In this document: positions 55,451-64,000 of the stretch, piece after piece
Layout: every line of letters begins with the position of its first letter
Position numbering within the stretch: the first letter of the stretch is position 1
DNA from: Sinorhizobium glycinis
GTDB lineage: Bacteria; Pseudomonadota; Alphaproteobacteria; Rhizobiales; Rhizobiaceae
NCBI RefSeq assembly: GCF_001651865.1
Contig: NZ_LPUX01000053.1
Coordinates: forward strand, 558,001-622,000
DNA: 64,000 nucleotides
Reading direction: 5' to 3'
Notes under the pieces: model-generated
Database searches by the model: none
The model's input: the letters and a program-made list of their open reading frames with translations, nothing else
Told to the model about the DNA's origin: nothing
Program-made: the position numbers and the translations under genes

Positions 55451-55935
55451 CCGGCAAGCCTCTCGACCAGCACCTCGACCTCGCGATCGGAAAAGACCTC
55501 GATGCCGTTCTGGCGCAGGAGCACCGCGGTGACGCCCTCACCCGCGACGCGCTCGCCGTTGAAGCTGCCGTCATAGACGAAGCTGGAGCCGCAGGACGGG
55601 CTGCCATCGATCAGCAACGCGAAACGACAGTTCGTCGCAAGTGCGAGAGAAAGCGCGTTTTCCGCTCCCGTGCGAAACGCACCGCTCACATCGCTGCCGG
55701 TCTTTTCGACGACCCGCCCCGTGCCGGAAAGGACGTCCGCGCCGGTCCTGCCTCCATCGATCTCCGCCGGCGGCCGCGGAACTGGCATGCCCGCCGACAT
55801 CTCGGGACAGAGGGTCACAAGCCGTCCTTCCGCGCGCCAACGTTCAATCACCGGATGAGAGAGCGGTTTCGCCGCGCCGTCATAGCGCACCGCATGGCCC
55901 ATGAGACAGGCGCTGACGAGGATCTTGGCGGTCAT
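55399..55935 (-). CDS. DUF523 family protein
   Basis: A 178-residue protein of the DUF523 family, with conserved cysteines in ILVSACLMGHAVRYDG (Cys10), LVTLCPEMSAGMPVPRPPAEI and LLIDGSPSCGSSFVYDG, suggesting a metal or Fe-S site. Family proteins are often fused to or located with DUF1722; no function is established here. The last 16 residues (YSAARLMRRAKVAVAL) are encoded inside a mosaic repeat, so the natural C-terminus may have been replaced. The start ATG at MTAKILVSACLMG is family-typical. Confidence 0.85.
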   Translation of the reverse strand: MTAKILVSACLMGHAVRYDGAAKPLSHPVIERWRAEGRLVTLCPEMSAGMPVPRPPAEIDGGRTGADVLSGTGRVVEKTGSDVSGAFRTGAENALSLALATNCRFALLIDGSPSCGSSFVYDGSFNGERVAGEGVTAVLLRQNGIEVFSDREVEVLVERLAGYSAARLMRRAKVAVAL

Positions 55936-56052
55936 GGCGCGGTCATACCCCCCTAGTCGTAATGTTTAAATGAGCACACGCGTCAGCTGAACAGCATCGG
56001 AGCAAGTGAGATGAGCAGCGCGCCCGTTGAAATCGCCTTCGAACCGGTGGAC

Positions 56053-58218
56053 TTATCCCGAGATCTTCGAGAAATCCGCGACCTCGCCAGTCGCCGTGCG
56101 GATGAGCCCGAGCAACGCAAGCCGGTTGGCACGGATCGCCTGGTCCTCGTCATTGACAAGCACGTCGTTGAAGAACACATCGACCGGCTCGCGCAATCTG
56201 GAGAGCGCTTCCATGGCGGAGCGGAAATCTTCCTTGCCGATCGCTTCGCGAGCATCGTCGGAGGCGAGCTTGATCGAGGCGTGCAGGGTGCGCTCGGCGT
56301 CAAGCCGGAAGAGCTTCTCGTCGACCATGTCTGCGACCTCCGTGCCCTTCTTCTCTTCGGCCGCGAGAATCTGCGTGGCGCGCTTCGTTCCGGCAAGGAG
56401 GTTCCTTCCCTCCTCGGCCGTGACGAAGGCCGTCAGCGCCTCGACACGCCGCGCAATCATCAACAGGTCATCGGCCTCCGACGTCAATACCGCGTCGATA
56501 AGGTCGTAGCGCGCCCCGAGATCGCGCAGGTAGACCTTCAGCCGATCATGGAAGAAGGCGAGAAGGTCCGCGGCGATATCGCCGGCCACTTCGGGCCGCT
56601 GCGCCATGAGGGCTCTTAGCGCGATGTCGAAGAACGGCAGCAGCGGAAGACGCGCCCTGCCCTCGAGAATGAGCCGGATGACACCGAGTGCGGCACGACG
56701 CAGCGCATAGGGATCCTTCGAGCCCGTCGGCTTCTCGTCAATCGCCCAGAAGCCGACGAGCGTGTCGAGCTTGTCGGCGAGCGCTACCGCGACCGCCACC
56801 GGATCGGTCGGCACGCGGTCGGAGGGGCCTTGCGGCTTGTAATGGTCCTCGATCGCGTTGGCGACAGCGGCGCTCTCGCCCTGCAGCACCGCATATTTGT
56901 GGCCCATGATGCCCTGCAGTTCAGGGAACTCGCCGACGGCCTCGGTGCGGAGATCCGCCTTGGCAAGCACGGCGGCGCGATCGACCAGGGCCTGGTCGGC
57001 GCCGGTGACCTCGGCAAGCGCCAAGGCGATCGAGCGGATGCGGCCGACGCGCTCGCCCTGCGTCCCGAGCTTGGCATGGAAGGTGACGTTCAGCGCATCG
57101 AGCTTCGCCATGCGCTGGTCGAGCGGCTTCTTCAGATCGAGCCCGAACTTCTCGGCGGACGGCTCCAGCGTCTCGAGATCCGGCAGATCGCCCTGGTCGC
57201 GTTTCCAGAAATGCGCCGCATCGGAAAGGCGGGCACGCACGACCTTGCCGTTGCCGTGGACGATCTCCCTGCCGCCGTCCTTGGCCTCGATATTCGAGAT
57301 GAGGATGAAGCGGTTCGACAGCGTTTCCGAGCCCGGCTGCCGCGTCACGAAGCATTTCTGGTTGGTCTTGATCGTCAGGCGGATGATCTCGGAGGGAATT
57401 TCGAGATAGCTCTGCTCGAAGCTTCCCATCAGCACCCGAGGCCATTCCACGAGACCTGCCACTTCCTCGAGCAGGCCCTCGTCCTCGACGAGTTCAAGGC
57501 CGTTGGCGAAGGCGATGTTGCGGGCATCGGCGGCGATGATCTCCTTGCGACGCTCGGCGTCGAGCACGACCTTCGCCTTTTCGAGCTTGTCGGAATAGTC
57601 GGCGAAGCGGCGCACCGTGATCGCCTCCGGCGCGTGAAAGCGGTGGCCGTGGGTGACGTTCGCGGCGACGATGCCGTCGACCTGGAAAGGGATCACCCTG
57701 GTCTCCTCGGTTTCCGAGCCAAAGGTGCAGACGATCGACTGCAGCGGCCGCACCCAGCGCAAGCTGCCCGGCCTGGCGGAGGCTGCACCGGAGCGCATGG
57801 ACTTCGGCCAGGGGAAATCGCGAATGATCGCCGGCATCACCTCGGCGATGATATCCTCTGCATCGCGGCCGGGCTTGACGATATGAGCGACGTAGAAATC
57901 GCCCTTCTTGGCATCGCTGTGGACATGGGCCTCGCCGATGGAAGAGAGGCCGGCTGCGCGCAGGAAACCTTCGATCGCCTTCTCGTTGGCGTCGGTGCGC
58001 GGACCCTTGCGCTCCTCGCGGACATCGGCGGAGCGCGCATTCAAACCACGAATGTCGAGCGTCAGCCGGCGTGGCGTCCAGTATTCGCGCGCGCCTTCAT
58101 AGGTGAGGCCGGCCTCGACGAGCGCGTCCGTTACGAGCTTCTTCAGATCGCCGGCCGCCTTGCGCTGCATGCGGGCAGGAATTTCTTCTGAGCGCAGTTC
58201 AATAAGAAGATCGGGCAT
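56053..58218 (-). CDS. glyS: Glycyl-tRNA synthetase beta subunit
   Basis: Beta subunit of the alpha2-beta2 glycyl-tRNA synthetase, carrying tRNA-recognition domains. The 721 residues begin with [20 protein letters not shown] and include the HD-type region and the C-terminal DALR-type anticodon-binding domain. The conserved [20 protein letters not shown] stretch is present. The start at [14 protein letters not shown] is family-typical. It is separated from glyQ by lemA and a DUF2207 gene on the same strand. Confidence 0.97.
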   Translation of the reverse strand: MPDLLIELRSEEIPARMQRKAAGDLKKLVTDALVEAGLTYEGAREYWTPRRLTLDIRGLNARSADVREERKGPRTDANEKAIEGFLRAAGLSSIGEAHVHSDAKKGDFYVAHIVKPGRDAEDIIAEVMPAIIRDFPWPKSMRSGAASARPGSLRWVRPLQSIVCTFGSETEETRVIPFQVDGIVAANVTHGHRFHAPEAITVRRFADYSDKLEKAKVVLDAERRKEIIAADARNIAFANGLELVEDEGLLEEVAGLVEWPRVLMGSFEQSYLEIPSEIIRLTIKTNQKCFVTRQPGSETLSNRFILISNIEAKDGGREIVHGNGKVVRARLSDAAHFWKRDQGDLPDLETLEPSAEKFGLDLKKPLDQRMAKLDALNVTFHAKLGTQGERVGRIRSIALALAEVTGADQALVDRAAVLAKADLRTEAVGEFPELQGIMGHKYAVLQGESAAVANAIEDHYKPQGPSDRVPTDPVAVAVALADKLDTLVGFWAIDEKPTGSKDPYALRRAALGVIRLILEGRARLPLLPFFDIALRALMAQRPEVAGDIAADLLAFFHDRLKVYLRDLGARYDLIDAVLTSEADDLLMIARRVEALTAFVTAEEGRNLLAGTKRATQILAAEEKKGTEVADMVDEKLFRLDAERTLHASIKLASDDAREAIGKEDFRSAMEALSRLREPVDVFFNDVLVNDEDQAIRANRLALLGLIRTATGEVADFSKISG

Positions 58219-58312
58219 GAATTCGAGACTTTGTTCTGTTCCGACGGTTGCCTCGGGACTTAGCAAGCTCCGGCGGGAATGTCATCAAGTGCAGCTAGGA
58301 AATTGGCCGGCT

Positions 58313-60250
58313 CTACCAGCCGCCGCCGCCACCACCACCGCCTCCGCCGCCGGAAAAGCCGCCGCCGGAAGAAAAGCCGGATGACGAACTCTTGGGCGGA
58401 GGCGGCAGCGAAGAGGTCATCGTATCGGCCATCGATCCGGCGAAGCCACCGATCGTGTCGGAGAAAGATCCGGGACCAAAGGCGTCGCCATGATACCAGC
58501 TCGGCTGGTAGGCGGCGGCTGCCGCTCCCCCGGCTGCTGCCAGCAGCCAGCGATCAAAGGTCTCGGTCCAGGGCTTTTCGACTCCGAGCGCGACGGCGTA
58601 GGGCAAGAGCGTTTCGAAATGCCGCGGCGACATTTCGGGCGCGCCCTGCATGTTCAGCCGATCCTGCTCTGCAAGCGTCATATATTGCCGGAGCCCGTCG
58701 ATACCATCCATCATCCGGGTGCCGAGCGGTGTCGGCGCACCCATCAGGTAGTAGAAGAGCCCATTGACGAGCACGATGCCGCCGATCGCGAAGAAGAGCG
58801 GCAGGTCGTCCGGCTCCGTCGCCGAGAAGATGACCACCGCCAGGATGCTCGAAAAGACCGCGACCAGCACAAAGCCGATGAAGGCCAGCCCGACGATCGA
58901 CATAATGCGGCGCATGAGGCTCAACCCGCGCCTCAGAGACTTGCCGACCGAAACGGCGAAGCTGGAAACGAATACGGCGACGAAGACCGGGACGACGATG
59001 AAAGGAATCGTCTCTTCTCTGAGCTCGCCGAAGATGAAAAGCGCCGCAAGCGCAATGATCGAGAGCACGACGCCGCCGATGATGTAGCCGACATTGGCCC
59101 GGTAGTACTTGCCGCGATGCTCGCGCTCCATGGCGCTGCGGAAGCTGGAGCCGGCGGCCGCCACCGCCTTGCCGTTCGCCCGGTCGATCTTGAGCGTGCC
59201 GCCGGCCGCCTCGACCGCCTTCATCAGCGCCGCCTCGCCGGTCGGGAGCTTTTCGCCGCCGCTCTTTCCCGTTGCCGAGACAATGATCGCGTTTTTCAGA
59301 TCGTCGAGGACGACGTAGCCCTTCACCGCCAGGCTGAGCACCGCCGCCGAAAGCGCGGTCCAGCCCTCGCCGGAAAAACCCTTGTTGTCGATGTAGTTGA
59401 CGAGGGCGGGCGAAATGCCGTCCGGCGGGTCCCAGCGCGGCACCATGACGCCGCGGGCCGGGTCGCGACCGACCCGCACCCAGGCACGCCCGTAATAAAG
59501 GCCCACGGCGACGAGGCCGGCACCGGCGATGACCAGCGCCAGGTGGTCGCGCAGCCACCAGATGTTCTGCTGTGAGGCACTCGGCCGGTCGATGCTCCCC
59601 TTCGGCAGCTTGATCGCGACGGTCAGGCCTTCCTGGGGGCGAAGCCTGCGCGTGGTGGCGAAGAAGATCTCGCCCCCCTCCTCGACCGCGCGCGCATCCT
59701 TTCCGGTGGCGCCGTAGCCGCCCGTAAAGACGTCGAGCGCCTGGGCCACGACTCCGTCCGGCAATGTAACGGTCGCGGTCGCCTCCTCGATCGGGAAAGC
59801 CCATCCGGTTCCGGTCACGTTCCAGTAGAGCTCGTCGTGATCGTCGAAGAAGCGTATCTGGCGGCCGGTCTCATAGGTGATCTGAAATATATGTTCGCCG
59901 CGCGGCAGGAAGACGTCGGCGTTGCCTGTGTAGATGCGGATGCCGCCGCTGATCGTTTCGGTGCGGTAGTCCTCCTGCTCGCCATCGCGCTCGATGGAAA
60001 CAAGCTTGAAATCCACCCGGACGCGCTGGCCGTTCGGGTCGAGAAAGGTCAAGGGAAAATCACGATAGATACCGCGGCGGATCTGATTGCCTTCGACGTT
60101 CGCGGTGATCGTTTCGGTCACCGCGAGGGTGCCGTCCTTGGCGACGTCGATGACCGAATGGTAGGAAGAAATGATCTCTTCCGCCGCCGCCGAGAACGGT
60201 GCGGCAATGACCAGAAGCACGAACGCAAGCGCCGCGAGAAGCCGCCTCAT
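58313..60250 (-). CDS. DUF2207 membrane protein with Gly-rich tail
   Basis: A 645-residue membrane protein with a signal peptide (about 1-24), an extracytoplasmic DUF2207 domain (about 25-235), one helix near 245-265, and two more helical pairs (about 395-445 and 475-525). The C-terminus is a low-complexity Gly/Ser tail with a run of eleven glycines before a final Trp. DUF2207 proteins often occur with LemA; function is unknown. It lies 25 bases after lemA and 94 bases before glyS. The start has GGAAGAGGA upstream. Confidence 0.9.
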   Translation of the reverse strand: MRRLLAALAFVLLVIAAPFSAAAEEIISSYHSVIDVAKDGTLAVTETITANVEGNQIRRGIYRDFPLTFLDPNGQRVRVDFKLVSIERDGEQEDYRTETISGGIRIYTGNADVFLPRGEHIFQITYETGRQIRFFDDHDELYWNVTGTGWAFPIEEATATVTLPDGVVAQALDVFTGGYGATGKDARAVEEGGEIFFATTRRLRPQEGLTVAIKLPKGSIDRPSASQQNIWWLRDHLALVIAGAGLVAVGLYYGRAWVRVGRDPARGVMVPRWDPPDGISPALVNYIDNKGFSGEGWTALSAAVLSLAVKGYVVLDDLKNAIIVSATGKSGGEKLPTGEAALMKAVEAAGGTLKIDRANGKAVAAAGSSFRSAMEREHRGKYYRANVGYIIGGVVLSIIALAALFIFGELREETIPFIVVPVFVAVFVSSFAVSVGKSLRRGLSLMRRIMSIVGLAFIGFVLVAVFSSILAVVIFSATEPDDLPLFFAIGGIVLVNGLFYYLMGAPTPLGTRMMDGIDGLRQYMTLAEQDRLNMQGAPEMSPRHFETLLPYAVALGVEKPWTETFDRWLLAAAGGAAAAAYQPSWYHGDAFGPGSFSDTIGGFAGSMADTMTSSLPPPPKSSSSGFSSGGGFSGGGGGGGGGGGW

Positions 60251-60275
60251 CAGGATTTTCCTCTTCCGCGCCGGC

Positions 60276-60824
60276 TTAGAACCTGACCGACGGCACAGCG
60301 CGATCCGCTTCGTTGGTGATCTCGAAATAGCTGGCCTTGGCAAAGCGGAACGTGTTGGCGATCAGGTTGGATGGGAAGCTTTCGACCTTGACGTTGAGAT
60401 CGCGGGCAGCGCCGTTGTAATAACGGCGCGACATCTGGAGCTCGCCTTCGATCGTCTCCAGCGAGCTTTGAAGCTCGGCAAAATTCTCATTGGCCTTCAG
60501 ATCCGGGTAGGCTTCGGCAAGCGCAAAGAGCCGGCCGAGCGCCTGCGAGAGCGCCCCTTCCGCAGCCGCTCGCCCGGCGATGTCGCCCTCCGGGACAGCC
60601 TGGGCCCGGTTGCGCAAGGCGACGACCTCCTCGAGCGTCGACTTCTCGTGTGCCGCATAGCCCTTCACCGTCTCGATCAGGTTGGGGATGAGGTCGGCGC
60701 GGCGCTTCAACTGCACGTCGATGCCGGACCAGGCCTCTTCGGCCATCTGCCGCGCCTTGACGAGGCCGTTGTAGACGAACACCAGGTAGAGGATCACGGC
60801 GACCCCGATTGCCAGCCCGATCAT
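60276..60824 (-). CDS. lemA: LemA family protein
   Basis: A 182-residue LemA protein with one N-terminal membrane helix (about 1-22) and a long helical cytoplasmic or periplasmic part. Family hallmarks are [29 protein letters not shown] and [18 protein letters not shown]. The start has a strong AAGGAGGG. It pairs with the DUF2207 gene downstream, as in many bacteria. Its function is unclear; in some species LemA affects membrane proteolysis or stress. Confidence 0.95.
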   Translation of the reverse strand: MIGLAIGVAVILYLVFVYNGLVKARQMAEEAWSGIDVQLKRRADLIPNLIETVKGYAAHEKSTLEEVVALRNRAQAVPEGDIAGRAAAEGALSQALGRLFALAEAYPDLKANENFAELQSSLETIEGELQMSRRYYNGAARDLNVKVESFPSNLIANTFRFAKASYFEITNEADRAVPSVRF

Positions 60825-61119
60825 AAAATGCCCTCCTTCAGAACCCGCCGGAGGTTAGCACCGACTCCGCGTGCGATATACAGGACGCGCCGGCAAAAAG
60901 CATACATTTCCCCGCTCCAATTCGAAGGCATTTCCGCGATCGAACCGGCTCGGCCGCAAGATTGCCGCCCGCCCCGTCGGACCGACTAAAAATCAATGCC
61001 TGGCAGCAGTTTTCATGTCGCCCTTTGGCCAGCGGCGAGCTGTTCCGCCGGTAACGGCGCGACGAGCGCTTGTGTCCGATACTCAAATCATCAAACAACC
61101 GCAACATGCAGACAAGACC
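60825..61119. other. Gap upstream of lemA, no recognised gene
   Basis: About 295 bases containing presumably the lemA promoter. I see no tRNA, hairpin terminator or mosaic element here. A plus-strand frame runs through it but only its last part (from 61120) has any protein-like character. Confidence 0.5.
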
Positions 61120-61440
61120 ATGACTTCGCTCACCACTTTCATCAACGTCGTCGCCTTTACGGCGCTGTTCACTGCCCACGCGAGCGCAGCACCGGTCGAG
61201 AGGCCGGCCGGTATCCGCCGCGCACTGCAAATCTATGCCGGCGAATTATCGAACGGCGCCTATATGACGCTGGAAGCGATGTGGCGGCTCGATGGAAGCG
61301 AGTTCTTCTGCTTGCAATGCAGGGAGGCGTCTTCCGCCGCGCGGACGGTGACTAGGGCGTCCGGCCCTGCGGACGGAGGATCAGCGTCGTCGCCTATCAG
61401 GCGGCTTCCCTGTTCCAGTTCGCACCCCCTGCGTCGGTGA
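61120..61440 (+). CDS. Doubtful 106-residue exported hypothetical protein
   Basis: A frame from ATG 61120 encodes 106 residues with a signal-peptide-like start ([20 protein letters not shown], then ASAAP). The last third is Ser/Arg/Pro-rich low complexity and overlaps the end of glyQ by 44 bases on the other strand. Shine-Dalgarno support is weak. It may be a real small secreted protein whose true end is earlier, or a chance frame. Confidence 0.3.
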   Translation: MTSLTTFINVVAFTALFTAHASAAPVERPAGIRRALQIYAGELSNGAYMTLEAMWRLDGSEFFCLQCREASSAARTVTRASGPADGGSASSPIRRLPCSSSHPLRR

Positions 61441-62359
61441 GCAGGAAGGCTTCGCCACAGGCTTTGGCCAGCGTGCGCACCCGCAGGATATAGCTCTGCC
61501 GTTCCGTCACGGAGATAACGCCGCGGGCATCCAGAAGATTGAAGACGTGGCTCGCCTTGATGCACTGGTCGTAGGCGGGAAGAACGCATTTGTGCAGGCG
61601 GTTGTTGCCGGCGTCTCCCGGCGCGCCGGCGGCGAGCAGCGCCACGCATTCCTTCTCGGCGTCGATGAAATGCTGATGCAGCATGGCCGTGTTGGCATAT
61701 TCGAAATTGTGCCGAGAATATTCCTGCTCGGCCTGCAGGAACACGTCGCCGTAGGTGATCTTCTCCGCACCCTCGCGGCCGTTGAAGTTCAGGTCGTAGA
61801 CATTGTCGACGCCCTGCACATACATCGCCAAGCGTTCGAGGCCATAGGTCAATTCACCGGAAACCGGAGAGCACTCGATGCCGCAGACCTGCTGGAAGTA
61901 GGTGAACTGCGAGACTTCCATGCCATCGCACCAGCACTCCCAGCCAAGCCCCCATGCGCCTAGCGTCGGGCTTTCCCAATCGTCCTCAACGAAACGGATA
62001 TCGTGCAGCAGCGGATCGAGGCCGATCGCCTCCAGCGAGCCGAGGTAAAGCTCCTGCAGGTTCGAAGGATTCGGCTTCAACAACACCTGGTACTGGTAAT
62101 AGTGCTGGAGCCGGTTCGGATTCTCTCCGTAGCGGCCGTCGGTCGGGCGGCGCGAGGGCTGGACGTAGGCCGCACGCCAGGGCTTCGGCCCGAGCGCACG
62201 CAGCGTCGTCGCCGGGTGGAACGTCCCGGCACCGACCTCCATGTCATAGGGCTGGAGCACGGCACAGCCCTTGTCGGCCCAATAATTGTGCAGCGTCAGG
62301 ATCAGGGCCTGGAAGGAACGCTTCGGGTTCATATGGTCCGGCAGGGAGGCGGTGGTCAT
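61397..62359 (-). CDS. glyQ: Glycyl-tRNA synthetase alpha subunit
   Basis: Catalytic alpha subunit of the bacterial-type glycyl-tRNA synthetase. The 320 residues contain the class II core: [20 protein letters not shown], the motif-2 region [20 protein letters not shown] and [13 protein letters not shown], and [20 protein letters not shown]. The start at [16 protein letters not shown] gives the family N-terminus; an internal ATG at MNPKRSF is an alternative. It is upstream of lemA, DUF2207 and glyS on the same strand, but a 570-base gap separates it from lemA. Confidence 0.97.
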   Translation of the reverse strand: MTTASLPDHMNPKRSFQALILTLHNYWADKGCAVLQPYDMEVGAGTFHPATTLRALGPKPWRAAYVQPSRRPTDGRYGENPNRLQHYYQYQVLLKPNPSNLQELYLGSLEAIGLDPLLHDIRFVEDDWESPTLGAWGLGWECWCDGMEVSQFTYFQQVCGIECSPVSGELTYGLERLAMYVQGVDNVYDLNFNGREGAEKITYGDVFLQAEQEYSRHNFEYANTAMLHQHFIDAEKECVALLAAGAPGDAGNNRLHKCVLPAYDQCIKASHVFNLLDARGVISVTERQSYILRVRTLAKACGEAFLLTDAGGANWNREAA

Positions 62360-62470
62360 GGGATCAGGTCCGAATTCTTCGAAATCTCGCCGGGACAGGT
62401 GCCATGCCGCAGGGCAAGGGTCAAGCGCCTTGGCCCGATGCGCCGAAGGGAGCGATAGGTCCTGACCCTG

Positions 62471-62575
62471 AAGCGCGTCGCGTTCAAACGGGTTCAGGCG
62501 ACGCGCTTTAGGTCTTTGTTTTTATGCATATCGTTGTCCCAAACCGCTGCACGCTTTTGGGCGACATGCATTAGT
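62471..62575 (+). repeat. Palindromic mosaic element, subfamily A, copy 2
   Basis: Closely matches 6021-6127 in the same orientation: GAAGCGCGTCGCGTTCAAAC, GGCGACGCGC, AGGTCTTTGTTTTTATGCAT, GTTGTCCCAAA, CTGCACGCTTTTGGGCGACA and ending TGCATTAG. It lies between glyQ and a small membrane-protein gene whose stop is 11 bases away. Confidence 0.8.
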
Positions 62576-62585
62576 TCGGCGGACG

Positions 62586-62777
62586 TCACTCGTCCTCGCG
62601 CTTCAGGCGGTATTCTCCGGTTTTCGGATCCTTGACGAGCGTCCCGTTGGCGCCGGTCTCGCGCTCCCGGCGCAAGCGTTCCTGGTGACGCGTCACTTTC
62701 CGGGCATCGGCGATGAACTTGCGGTAGCCGATCCAGGCAATGAGGGCGACGATCAAGAGCAGGATGATCTGCGGCAT
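62586..62777 (-). CDS. Small single-helix membrane protein
   Basis: A 63-residue protein with one N-terminal membrane helix (about 2-18, PQIILLLIVALIAWIGYRKF) and a strongly charged tail rich in Arg, Lys and Glu that contains GTLVKDPKTGEYRLKREDE. GAGGAG precedes the ATG, so it is likely translated. I do not recognise a named family; function unknown. It lies between sppA and glyQ on the same strand. Confidence 0.75.
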   Translation of the reverse strand: MPQIILLLIVALIAWIGYRKFIADARKVTRHQERLRRERETGANGTLVKDPKTGEYRLKREDE

Positions 62778-62887
62778 GGTTTCTCCTCTGCTCCTCCTTG
62801 GACCGGATGCCGGACGGGAGATGCAGCACCTCGTGTTACAGCGGCCTTGCACGCCTGACCCGATGTCACCGACCAGTTACCATTGTC

Positions 62888-63754
62888 TCACAGGCCGAAG
62901 CGGGCCCAAAGTGCCCTTTCCTCGATCGCCTCCATCAGGCCCGCGGCGGCCGAAGCCGCCAAGGGTGCGGCGAGTGACCCGGCGACCGCGGCACCCGGCT
63001 GGCGGCGTCCGAAGAGGCTGCGGGTCGGCTGCATCAGCTCGAGGCGAGCCTTTTCACCGTAGCGTCTCTTCACCTCTCCGCGCATGTCGCCGAGAGCGTC
63101 GACGAGGCCCAGTTCCTGGCCGCGCCGCCCGGTCCAGAAGAGGCCGGAGAATATATCGGGATGGTCGGCAAGCAGCGAGCCGCGGCGGGCCTTGACAAGC
63201 TGGATGAAGGTGTCGTGGATATCCAGCTGAAGGCTCTTGAGGAACTCGACGTCACGCTCCTTTTCCGGCTGGAACGGGTCGAGAACGACCTTGTTTTCGC
63301 CGGCCGTGTAAACGCGCCGTTCAACGCCCACCTTCTTCAGAAGCTCCGGAAAGCCGAAGCCGCCGGACACGACGCCGATCGAGCCGACGATCGAGCTCGG
63401 ATCGGCGATGATCTCGTCGCCGGCGAGCGCGATCATGTAACCGCCCGAGGCGGCGACGTCCTCGATGAAGATCAGCACGCGCTTCTTCTTCTCATCCGCA
63501 AGATCGCGGATGCGCTGATAGATCAGCCGGGACTGGACGGGCGAGCCGCCGGGCGAATTGACGGAAATGGCAACGGCCGGCGCCTCCTTGACCGAGAAGG
63601 CCTTTTCGAGAAGGGGCGCGACGGTTGCGAGGTTGAGAACCGGGCGGAACTGCCCGCCCCCGGACATGATGGTGCCGTGAAGCCGGATCGCCGGGATCGC
63701 AATCCCGTCCTTGCGAAAACGTCTCGGCATCAGCTTTTTCAAGAACCCGGCCAT
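62888..63754 (-). CDS. S49 peptidase (SppA/SohB-like signal peptide peptidase)
   Basis: A 288-residue single-domain S49 peptidase that degrades signal peptides or membrane fragments. The family core is SVNSPGGSPVQSRLIYQRIR, the nucleophile Ser region EDVAASGGYMIALAGDEIIA, and SSIVGSIGVVSGGFGF. It is about half the length of E. coli SppA and closer to SohB-like short forms. The start ATG at MAGFLKKLMPRRF has AGGAG upstream. No classical signal peptide is seen, but the Lys/Arg-rich N-terminus may anchor it. Confidence 0.9.
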   Translation of the reverse strand: MAGFLKKLMPRRFRKDGIAIPAIRLHGTIMSGGGQFRPVLNLATVAPLLEKAFSVKEAPAVAISVNSPGGSPVQSRLIYQRIRDLADEKKKRVLIFIEDVAASGGYMIALAGDEIIADPSSIVGSIGVVSGGFGFPELLKKVGVERRVYTAGENKVVLDPFQPEKERDVEFLKSLQLDIHDTFIQLVKARRGSLLADHPDIFSGLFWTGRRGQELGLVDALGDMRGEVKRRYGEKARLELMQPTRSLFGRRQPGAAVAGSLAAPLAASAAAGLMEAIEERALWARFGL

Positions 63755-63832
63755 TTCAACTCCTGCCCGATACGAACTTGTCCCTGCATGTATGCATTGG
63801 CGCCGCAAACGCAATGGCACGCTTACCGTTAA

Positions 63833-64000
63833 TCATCGGCGGCAATAGGCGGCGCGGCCATTGTTGAGATCATCGACCTCGGGCGAGAAATGGTGCGTCC
63901 CTTCAGCATGCATGGTCAGCGGTGCCCGGAGAACCAGGCGCTTGCGACTCTGCTTTATCGCCGTCACCAGGATCCTGACCGCATTCTCGCCGGCGCGCGG
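63833..64000 (-). CDS. Partial hypothetical protein at window edge (C-terminus)
   Basis: The last 55 codons and the TGA of an open frame that enters from beyond the right edge. The visible end reads like real protein (NAVRILVTAIKQSRKRLVLR and HHFSPEVDDLNNGRAAYCRR) and has GC-rich third positions. I do not recognise the family. The start is outside the window. It lies 79 bases upstream of the S49 peptidase gene on the same strand. Confidence 0.45.
   Translation of the reverse strand, partial: PRAGENAVRILVTAIKQSRKRLVLRAPLTMHAEGTHHFSPEVDDLNNGRAAYCRR

Noticed and set aside
58313-58390. GGC/GCC-type short repeats resembling a repeat array
   Set aside because: It encodes the poly-glycine tail of the DUF2207 protein; there are no spaced direct repeats and so no CRISPR.

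Overview
The window is 64 kb of a GC-rich alphaproteobacterial chromosome. The best fit is the Rhizobiaceae, most likely Sinorhizobium (Ensifer). Pointers are the aa3 oxidase gene order, the bioMNY biotin uptake operon, a RibB with a degenerate RibA-like tail, a plant-virulence-effector HPE1-like protein, a DUF1217 protein, and rhizobial intergenic mosaic repeats. It is almost entirely housekeeping core genome. I see no insertion sequence, prophage, CRISPR array, rRNA or tRNA. The genus is inferred from gene content, not from a database match.

Layout. 1-5.0 kb (minus strand): aa3 cytochrome c oxidase operon ctaC-ctaD-ctaB-small membrane protein-ctaG-ctaE, with ctaE cut by the window edge and an FNR/FixK-type box just upstream of ctaC. 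5.4-16.6 kb: IalB-family protein, aroC-ribB, DUF1344 protein, phosphatase, fabI, J-domain protein, lipoprotein, pdxH, polysaccharide deacetylase, D,D-carboxypeptidase, GNAT. 16.6-19.3 kb: tldD and an AlkZ/YcaQ-like glycosylase. 19.4-25.3 kb: biotin ECF transporter bioMNY followed by an acyl-CoA ligase, a thiolase lacking its second catalytic cysteine, a thioesterase and a quinone/enoyl reductase. 25.4-31.9 kb: deacetylase-family protein, xseB, pirin, dxs, tlyA and an Fe-S RNA methyltransferase. 31.9-36.9 kb: enoyl-CoA hydratase, acyl-CoA dehydrogenase with a LiuR-like operator, CorA-like transporter, GH25 lysozyme.

37-39.6 kb (minus): a Rieske oxygenase and its ferredoxin reductase, similar to glycine-betaine demethylase GbcAB, sit behind a textbook cobalamin riboswitch. 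This is the most interesting signal in the window. It would make an O2-dependent demethylase a gene switched on by B12 scarcity. 39.9-46.6 kb: DUF6656 protein, Sua5, FAD oxidase, a protein of five or six tandem DUF1217 modules, DUF6101 protein, and a 34-residue ORF with a perfect Shine-Dalgarno. 46.6-55.2 kb: ubiA, AraC/MFS divergent pair, a polyamine-type binding protein translationally coupled to a GGDEF-EAL receptor (NspS-MbaA arrangement), purD, HPE1-like protein. 55.4-64 kb (minus): DUF523 protein, then glyQ and glyS separated by lemA and a DUF2207 protein, a small membrane protein, an S49 peptidase and one partial ORF.

Four copies of a roughly 105-bp palindromic mosaic element, in two subfamilies, lie at gene 3' ends. 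Two of them supply the C-terminal codons of the neighbouring protein and one abuts the ribB stop codon. A separate RIME-like three-hairpin repeat follows xseB.
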